From: Humulus lupulus
Taxonomy: Eukaryota > Streptophyta > Magnoliopsida > Rosales > Cannabaceae
Reading direction: 5' to 3'
Assembly (NCBI RefSeq): GCF_963169125.1
Contig: NC_084793.1
Span: 218,204,652-218,268,651 of the forward strand
DNA: 64,000 nucleotides
A model generated the notes under the pieces. The model saw only the letters and a program-made list of their open reading frames with translations. It was not told the DNA's origin and searched no databases. The translations under genes were made by a program, and so were the position numbers. This document shows, piece after piece, positions 57,523 to 64,000 of the stretch; positions within the stretch are counted from its first letter, which is position 1, and the number at the start of each line of letters is the position of its first letter.

Positions 57523-59344
57523 TGTTTAACGCCCAAACGTGACTTCCACTTAGTGGTTGTCGTAGTATAGATCGGGCGGTCGATTCCACAAGGAGGTAAA
57601 GAAATAAAGTTAATCAATAAATAAATGTTAGAGATAAATAATGTGAGGAAAATAGAACAAGTGATATTTTTGCTGTTTTTTAAATTTAAAGATTAGAAAT
57701 AAAAATAGAATAAAGTGTGATGTAACAATAGGTAACAAGTAGGAAGGATCAAGAGTCACCAATATGCATACTTATTTATTTGGATCTTTGATTCACAAAA
57801 GTTACACAAATGAGAAGTTCACATCCTAACTATTCATTTGGAAGATTTAACATTGAAGCACAAATATGTTTTACAAAAATGTATTCAAGTAATTATTATT
57901 CTTTACCATGGAAAGATGAGATAAATCTTATGAGAAATCTAAAAATGACATTATACCATTGGCAATAATGCAATAAAAGATTGGACATAAAACCTAACAC
58001 AAATATTACTTTTACTATTTATAAAATACATAGAAAGAGCATGACTAATTCTATATAGATTTTAGCAAAAGTACATATATATGAGTGAGATGGAGAAAAT
58101 AATAAAGATATTATCTATATTATTTTCACTAATTTGATAATACATAGAAAGTGCATGACAAAATCTATATACTATTAGTAAACATAAATATAGATAATAA
58201 GATGAAGAAGTAGAGATGAAAGAAAATAAATTACTAAAATATATAAACTTTAAGCACATGGTGAATCAAAAATACCAAACAAAGTCATAGTGCATATAGG
58301 ATCATCCTAACCTTTCTAAGAGGTTAGCCTATTATGCTAGAACTTCTCATGAAATTCTAGAGAGAAAATATGAGAAATGAGACTAAAATTTGGTAGAGTT
58401 TTGCTACCTAAAAATTACATAGAAAATGTGAAGAAATAGTCTCTATTTATAGAGGGAGAAAATGACTAAAAAGAAATTAAACAAAAAAATGAGGTTTACA
58501 AAATAAATCTGAAATATTAATAATAAAATATGATTTTAAAAAATCAAATCTTATTATAAATATTAACCTAGTTATTTTGGTGTATGGTCAAAATAATATT
58601 TTTCAAAAACACCAAAAAAGATGAGCTTTAAAGCTCAAAATGGCAATGTGCATGGCCCAAGGTGCATGAAAGGTCAGGCCAAAGGTGGCTGGTTGGGAGC
58701 TGGTCCATTGACCAAGCCCAGCCAATCAAAGGAAGCCACGTCAACAAGCTGGCTGAAGTGAGAAGGCTGCTTCGAACTAGGCTGGCGTTGGGCTTGCTGG
58801 GCAGGTTGATCTCTTTGGGCCGAAGGATGATGGGCTTTGAATGACTGCTGGATTGCTTGGGGGAGCTGGGCCTTTGAATGGCTGCTGGACCGTTGCAAGT
58901 GCTGGGAAGTTGGGCTGGAATGAGGCTGAAGCTGTGTTGAAGGAGGGAAGGCTGCATGGGCGTGAAGGGCTGGCTGAAGCTGGACACGTGGCGCGCGTTG
59001 GGTTGCTGCTGGGACGCGTGGCAGCTTCTGGTGATGACACTTGGCGGCTGGGCAAGGAGAAAAAAAGCAAATGTTGTTGGGCTTGGGCCTTCAGATTGGG
59101 CCTGCTTTGTCTCAAGAAAAATGTCATTTTTCTCCTCTTTTTCAAATTTAATTGTTTTCTTTTATCGTCATTTCAAAGTGCCAGAATACAACTTTAATTC
59201 CTACAAAATAACAATAAATTAAATCATAATCAAATATTTTCATTCATAAAATATATCATATTAATTAAATGAAAATAATAATCAAAACTTAATTTATTTT
59301 GACATTTAAGATCAATAAAATTGCATTTTTCACCTCTAATCACA
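57523..59344 (-). repeat. LARD-like 3' LTR (1.82 kb)
   Basis: Minus-strand start TGTGATTAGAGGTGAAAAATG at 59344, just after the purine tract AGTTGGGGGT. It ends GGGCGTTAAACA at 57523. A TATA box CTCTATAAATAGAG lies near 58440-58454 on the minus strand. The stretch 58660-59110 is GC-richer than its surroundings and open in several frames, but its translations match nothing I know. Confidence 0.85.
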
Positions 59345-60702
59345 ACCCCCAACTAGCTTATTGCTAGTCCCTAGCAATTCAAGCGGATTAAAATTATTAT
59401 CAAGATGAATTAGTGAGCTAAATTATGCAAAATTATTTAACAACATATTTAGTGAGAATTTAGAAAATGCTATTTAAAACTATCAAAGTTGTAATTTAAG
59501 AGTTTTGTATGTGTGCACCAAACCATATCGTTCTTTCCAAAATTAACACAAACAATGTTGAAAAAATCACCAAAGAATAAAGTCTCAACTCCAAACAATA
59601 CTTTCAAGGGTATTGAAAGTATTTTTATGGAAGATGGTTGACACTCTTGAAGTTGGAAATTAATCAATTAACACTAAAAAATAGATGTTATCGTTTTAGG
59701 ACAAACAATGTTAACGAATATTGATCAAAAGATAGGTTAATCAATTAATTTGAATCTAAATGACATAAGAACCTTGGGGGTTTTACAAAATGATATTGAG
59801 AGCCAAAATAAAGAACAATACAAAATTAGGTAAAAAATACACAAAGTTTTTTTTTTTTTTTCTGTTATTGATGGCATAAATTGAAAACGAATGTAGTAAT
59901 GTTGATTTTTTTTATTTGACAATTTTATTTTCAACAAAACTACAAAAGATGAAAATGAAAATTGCTGCTCTTGTTCTCCTTTTTTTTCTTCATATATTTT
60001 TTTTTCATTCATTTTTTTTATATATATATTTCTTCTTTTTCTTTTTCTTTTTTTTTATAATTTTTTTGACAAGAGACAACATAAAATTACAAGAAATTTA
60101 AAAGGAAATTACAATAGAACATAGGCTCTTTAAAACAAAAAGTATCCCTCTAGTGAATGTCATGTTTTAAATCCGAAAAATTAATTTTACCAACTCAAAT
60201 GATCAATAGAAGTTTTCAAAGTTGTTTTTTCATTCTCACATCTCACAAAAATTAAAAGCTTTAAACTTTAGGATTTTTCTCAATTGAATGTGTGTATTTT
60301 TTTTTAATGTTTGGTTGTGCATGAAATTACTGTAAAAAAAATACTTCCTAATAGTAAAAATAGCAAAAACTATCTCACCAATATTTTGTTGTCATGAGTT
60401 TTGCAAAAATTTAACTCAAAATTTCAAAATGGTAATGAAAATATATTTCAACGCATGAATATGCATACTACCCCCAACTTTAAATGAGACATTGTCCTCA
60501 ATGTCTAACGTTAAGTTCATTGTTCGAGAAAAGAGAATATGATAACCAACAACAAAACAACAAAACCCCAAAAAGTAAAATTTGCAACATAAAATAAAGA
60601 CACAAATTAAAATAAAGCATACTAAAAAGAAAGATAAAACTTGATCAGTCTTTGGTAGACAAAAGCATTGCTCTCAGGTAAGTCTACCAACTGCATATTT
60701 GC
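59345..60702 (-). other. LARD-like 3' internal non-coding part
   Basis: AT-rich with long T runs. It contains the block CCCCCAACTTTAAATGAGACATTGTCCTC (60471 onward), a second G-rich tract on the minus strand resembling the one at the LTR. No ORF with protein-like composition. Confidence 0.55.
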
Positions 60703-61515
60703 GTACTATCCTGTATCAAAAATGAATTTTCTTTGATCCTGCGTCTCAAAAATAGAAGCATTAGTAACATTTTCAGGATAAAGAAAATGTTCGGGTTCAA
60801 AATAGTGGAGGAAATTTGGTGAATGTTTCATGACAAATATGTTTATGATTTCCTCAACGATTAAGTCTATCACATCAGTATGATAGCTTCCATTTTTCTT
60901 TGGAGTGTTTGGAAGAATTTTGGTATGGGAAAGAGTTTCACTCCAAATGGTAATAGCATCATCCTCATCGGATTTAGACTGGAGAGTAGGGGATGGTGTT
61001 ATGGTCTCAGGTTGGGACAGGAATTGACTTAAATTATGTGAAAGAATAGCGTTGGTCAATTCTGAAAGTTGAGTAGTAGTTTCCCTAAAATCTTCCACAA
61101 ATTGTCTATTGAATTCTCTTTGCTCCTCTATAAATGTATGTAAAGTGTCCTCTAAGGAATTTTCATTAGTGCAGAAATTATATGGAGGTTCATGTGGGAA
61201 GTTAGGAAAATTTTGCTCAAAATTCATGGGAGGCGGTGCATGGTAGTTGTACTCAGGCTTCCAACTAAAATCTACGGGGTTGGTTCAACTAGAATTATGA
61301 TTCCTATGGTCGACTCTTTCAAAATCACAATAACGTTCATCATAATCTACCTCGGGAACCTCGTAAATTTCTCTTTCAAACTTAGTTTCTAAGACCTCAA
61401 GTTCTCGGTATTCTCTTACACTAAGTTTGCATGCACTCCTAAAACGGATAATACCCTCAGTTGCACTAGAATTATGGTTGTTTTCAAATGAAGAATAATA
61501 CATTGGAAAATACAT
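60703..61515 (-). pseudogene. Gag-like ORF of the LARD-like element
   Basis: The minus-strand frame from 61515 to 60703 is open except for a TGA at 61283-61285. The longer part (from ATG 61227) is 173 residues, with PHEPPYNFCTN, then SLEDTLHTFIEEQREFNRQF, a helical Gln/Glu-rich segment, and DVIDLIVEEIINIF. This is the style of gag-like proteins in plant non-autonomous Gypsy elements. No zinc knuckle is visible. Upstream sequence is interrupted by a solo LTR. Its role in packaging is inferred. Confidence 0.55.
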
Positions 61516-61528
61516 CTCGAAACGTTTC

Positions 61529-62427
61529 TGTTATCCCCAAAAAATGGAGATCGATAACGTGGCAATAGAGGTGACAAGTGGCAGTAAATGGTCCGTAAAA
61601 GACACATTAATAAGTCAATAAATATATTGGCTCCTCAGAGTTGTGATAAAGTGACTTGGCTCAGGAGTAGACCAGTGTGCCATGTTAGACCAGAGATGTG
61701 TCATGCTAGACTAGTGTGCCATGTTAGACCAGAGATGTGTCATGCTAGACCAGTGTGCCATGTTAGACCAGAGATGTGTCATGTTAGACTAGACCAGAGA
61801 TGTGCCATGTTAGACCAGAGGAGTGCGTGTCCTACCAGCCAAGTGCATGACTGTCCAGTAGAGGTATGGTCGACCAGAAGGTGATATTCATCAACCAGGT
61901 AGAACAGACTACGTCAAGATTCCCAGAAACGGCTTCAACAAGAATCGGTCTTGGCATACACGGGAATCTCTTATTCTTCCCACAAATTGGGTGTTCTGTT
62001 ACATTTTGAATATTTTTGTAATTTAAATATAATAAATATAATGAAATATCCCGATTCTAGGGGAGAGCAGATGTATGATCCTAAGCCTATAAATATATGG
62101 CTTATGGGATTAGAAAAGGATTTTTTTTTGGGGAAATTTTGGGTCTGAATTTTCTAGAGAGAGAAAGTGCTTGTATCTGAAAGAATTCTTGTATTCTTGT
62201 AATCTGTACTGAAGAAACTCAGTTGGCTTAGTTCATCTGATCTTGAGTACAGATCTATAATCACAACTCTAAGTGGATTAGGCTATTACCAACACATTGG
62301 GGCTAAACCACTATAAAAATTATGTGTGTTATTTACTTTATGTTCAAAATTGTCTGTGTCGTTTAATTTCTCTTGAAGTTTATCATTTTTGACGTTCTCA
62401 GGTCGTTGACCAAAAACGCAGTCAACA
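61529..62427 (+). mobile_element. Solo LTR, 0.9 kb, in the LARD-like element
   Basis: It starts TGTTATCCCCAAAAAATGG and ends GCAGTCAACA, flanked by gtttc on both sides (61524-61528 and 62428-62432). A TATA box TATAAATATATGG is at 62088-62100. No internal retrotransposon sequence, so it is a solo LTR. It carries a minisatellite at 61665-61830 and shares its 3' part with 20062-21184 in reverse. Confidence 0.9.
61665..61830. repeat. Minisatellite, accagagatgtgtcatg-type units
   Basis: Alternating units AGACCAGTGTGCCATGTT and AGACCAGAGATGTGTCATG form higher-order pairs of about 41 bp, repeated three to four times. The open frame through it is repeat-derived. Confidence 0.85.
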
Positions 62428-62432
62428 GTTTC

Positions 62433-63686
62433 TTTTCTTCTTCATTCATTTTTTTTTGTGTTTTTTTATTTGCTTTTGTCATTTTTTTATTTTTTTTTTT
62501 GTTTTATTTGTTTCCAGGTCGATTTGAGATTTTTAGAACGGTCCCACATAAAAACCCACACTTTATCTAGAACTCCCCAATGTTGCTAGATAATTGTGGA
62601 GGGGTCACAATTCATAAAAACGGTCATCTTACAATCAATACTTACTATAACTCCCCGAGGTTACTAAGTAAGCATGGAGGGAACTTTTATTCAAATTGGC
62701 CTTTAAGCAAAAATTTCTTATGTTGACAAAACAAGCTTTGTTTTTATTATTATTTTTTTTTGTATTTTATGATTTTTTTTTTTTGTTTTTTAAGATTTAA
62801 AACCTAAAAATTAAAAAAAAAAACTAATAACAAAAAAAGAAAATAAATAAATTAAATAAAATAAAATAAAGATACAAATCTAACAATAGAAAATAACACA
62901 AAAAAATTTTTAAACAAAAGAAATATTTTACCAACAAAACTAAACTAACAAATAGCCAAGCAACCAATGTATATATATATATATATTTTTCAAGTTTGTT
63001 TTTTTTATTTTTTTTACTACAATAAAAAAAGAAAAATAGAATAAAATAAGATACTGAAAATAAATTAAAAAAAAAACTAAATACACATACAAGTTTTTTT
63101 CAACAATAATAAAAAAAAGAGAGAAAAAAAGAAAAATAACAACAAAATAAAATAAAATAAGTTACAAGAAAAAAAAAACTAAATAAAATAAAATAAGCTA
63201 CAAGAAAAAAAAACTAAATAAACACACAACAAGCTTTTTTTTTTTTTTTTAATTTTTGTTTTGTACAATAAGCTTAAATTAACAAGGAAAGAGAGCACCA
63301 AAAAGAAAAAAATGAAATAAGTTACCAAAATTACATTAACAGGAGAAAAAAAAACTAAATACACCACAACAAGCTTTTTTTTTATAACAAAAATAAATAA
63401 AAAGAGAAAAAGAAAAATAATAACAAAATAAACCAAGAATAAAACTAACAAATCCTAAAAAATAAATGATAGCAATTTTTTTTTCTTTTAGTACAACAAT
63501 GAGAAAAAAAAATGACAAACTAACTAAAAATGAGCAATAAAAAGAAATGATAGTGATTTTTTTTTTACTATTTTTTAGGGTAAATAAGATAAATCTAAAA
63601 AAAAAGTCCTAGAGAAATATACAAAAAAAAATAATAGAATTACTTACCTCTTTTACAAAATTTATTGATTTTTTTTTTCACTATTA
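62433..63686 (-). other. LARD-like leader, low-complexity
   Basis: A moderately complex part (62520-62720) with two similar segments around AACTCCCC-AT/AGGTT-CTA, then about 950 bp dominated by A and T runs in which the word acaagcttttttttt recurs near 63225 and 63368. No credible gene. Confidence 0.6.
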
Positions 63687-63706
63687 CCTCCCCGGCAACG
63701 GCGCCA
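63687..63706 (-). other. Primer binding site TGGCGCCGTTGCCGGGGAGG
   Basis: On the minus strand it lies 5 bp after the LTR end. This is the primer sequence typical of plant Athila/Tat-type Gypsy elements. It fixes the minus orientation and links the element to that group. Confidence 0.9.
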
Positions 63707-63711
63707 AAATT

Positions 63712-64000
63712 TGTTTAACGCCCAAATGTGACTTCCACTTAGCAGTTGTCGTAATATAGATCAGGCGGTCGATTCCACAAGGAGGCAAAGAAATAAAGTT
63801 AATCAATAAATAAATGTTAGAGATAAATAATGTGAGGAAAATAGAACAAGTGATATTTTTGTTGTTTTTGAAATTTAAAGATTAGAAATAAAGATAGAAT
63901 AAAGTGTGATGTAACAATAAGTAACAAGTATGAAGGATCAAGAGTCACCAATATGCATACTTATTTATTTAGATCTTTGATTCACAAAAGTTACATAAAT
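63712..64000 (-). repeat. LARD-like 5' LTR, partial
   Basis: Matches 57523 onward with about 13 substitutions in 289 bases and continues off the window. Confidence 0.9.

Larger units (their letters stand above)
57523..64000 (-). mobile_element. Non-autonomous LTR element (LARD-like), incomplete at window end
   Basis: Direct repeats start TGTTTAACGCCCAAA at 57523 and 63712. On the minus strand the primer site follows the 63712 copy and a PPT precedes the 57523-59344 copy. The internal region (59345-63711) encodes one gag-like ORF and no protease, RT or integrase. The LTR portions visible in both copies differ at about 13 of 289 bases. The leftmost flank is ctatt. The matching duplication is outside the window. 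Confidence 0.85.

Noticed and set aside
57384..57617. Minus-strand open frame of 77 residues
   Set aside because: It crosses the LTR/CACTA boundary at 57523. Its first part is LTR sequence and only the last part is transposase, so it is not a gene.
58628..59197. Overlapping open frames on both strands in the GC-richer part of the LARD-like LTR
   Set aside because: All frames lack stops because of GC composition, no motif is recognisable, and the region is inside an LTR.
61588..61884. Plus-strand open frame with repeated Cys-His-Val-Arg-Pro words
   Set aside because: It is the translation of the minisatellite in a solo LTR, not a zinc-finger protein.

Overview
This window is plant nuclear DNA made almost entirely of transposable elements. 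The evidence is plant-type LTR retrotransposon machinery: TGGTATCAGAGC (initiator tRNA-Met) primer sites, TGGCGCCGTTGCC primer sites, chromodomain-bearing Ty3/Gypsy pol, Tat-type pol with a second RNase H, Ty1/Copia pol, CACTA transposase, and Mutator-like and hAT-like terminal inverted repeats. The background is very AT-rich. I cannot name the species. A dicot heterochromatic or gene-poor intergenic region fits best. No tRNA, rRNA, CRISPR or bacterial-type genes were seen.

Layout. 1-2.2 kb: decayed 3' half of a Reina-like chromovirus. 2.3-2.65 kb: Copia gag scrap. 2.75-3.93 kb: Mutator-like TIR element with an exact 9-bp target duplication. 4.1-5.5 kb and 27.7-29.05 kb: one minus-strand Copia element split in its RNase H by a 22-kb Tekay-type chromovirus insertion (5476-27662, TSD acttg). 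That insertion is internally rearranged. Its plus-strand 5' half (5476-11942) is joined to a 15-kb inverted block of a sister element (11943-26990), then to the end of its own 3' LTR. The inverted block's LTR was later hit by a 5.8-kb solo LTR (19496-25284, TSD cccca), which itself carries another solo LTR (20062-21184) and a hAT-like GC-rich element (23384-24059). 29.05-31.5 kb: a 2.25-kb Copia LTR. 31.5-35.67 kb: 3' part of a third Tekay copy. 35.78-36.19 kb: small palindromic element.

36.4-50.4 kb: a Mutator-like TIR element split by a complete 12.6-kb Tat-lineage element (36728-49339, LTRs 758 bp and about 97% identical, TSD aacct). The Tat element reads gag-PR-RT-RNaseH-aRNaseH-IN on the minus strand in one uninterrupted frame broken only by nonsense codons. 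On the opposite strand it carries a separate multi-exon gene with its own TATA box, plus a 6 x 120-bp tandem array.

50.4-57.5 kb: the only intact protein gene I find (two-exon Myb/SANT-like gene, 51318-52324), a Reina-like gag-protease relic (minus), a solo LTR and a CACTA remnant. 57.5-64 kb: a minus-strand non-autonomous LTR element (LARD-like) with a gag-like ORF and no pol. It contains another solo LTR (61529-62427, TSD gtttc) and runs off the window.

How the parts relate: they are layers of insertions, not a pathway. Matching target duplications and restored reading frames let the order of insertion be read. The most unusual single item is the antisense spliced gene inside the Tat element.
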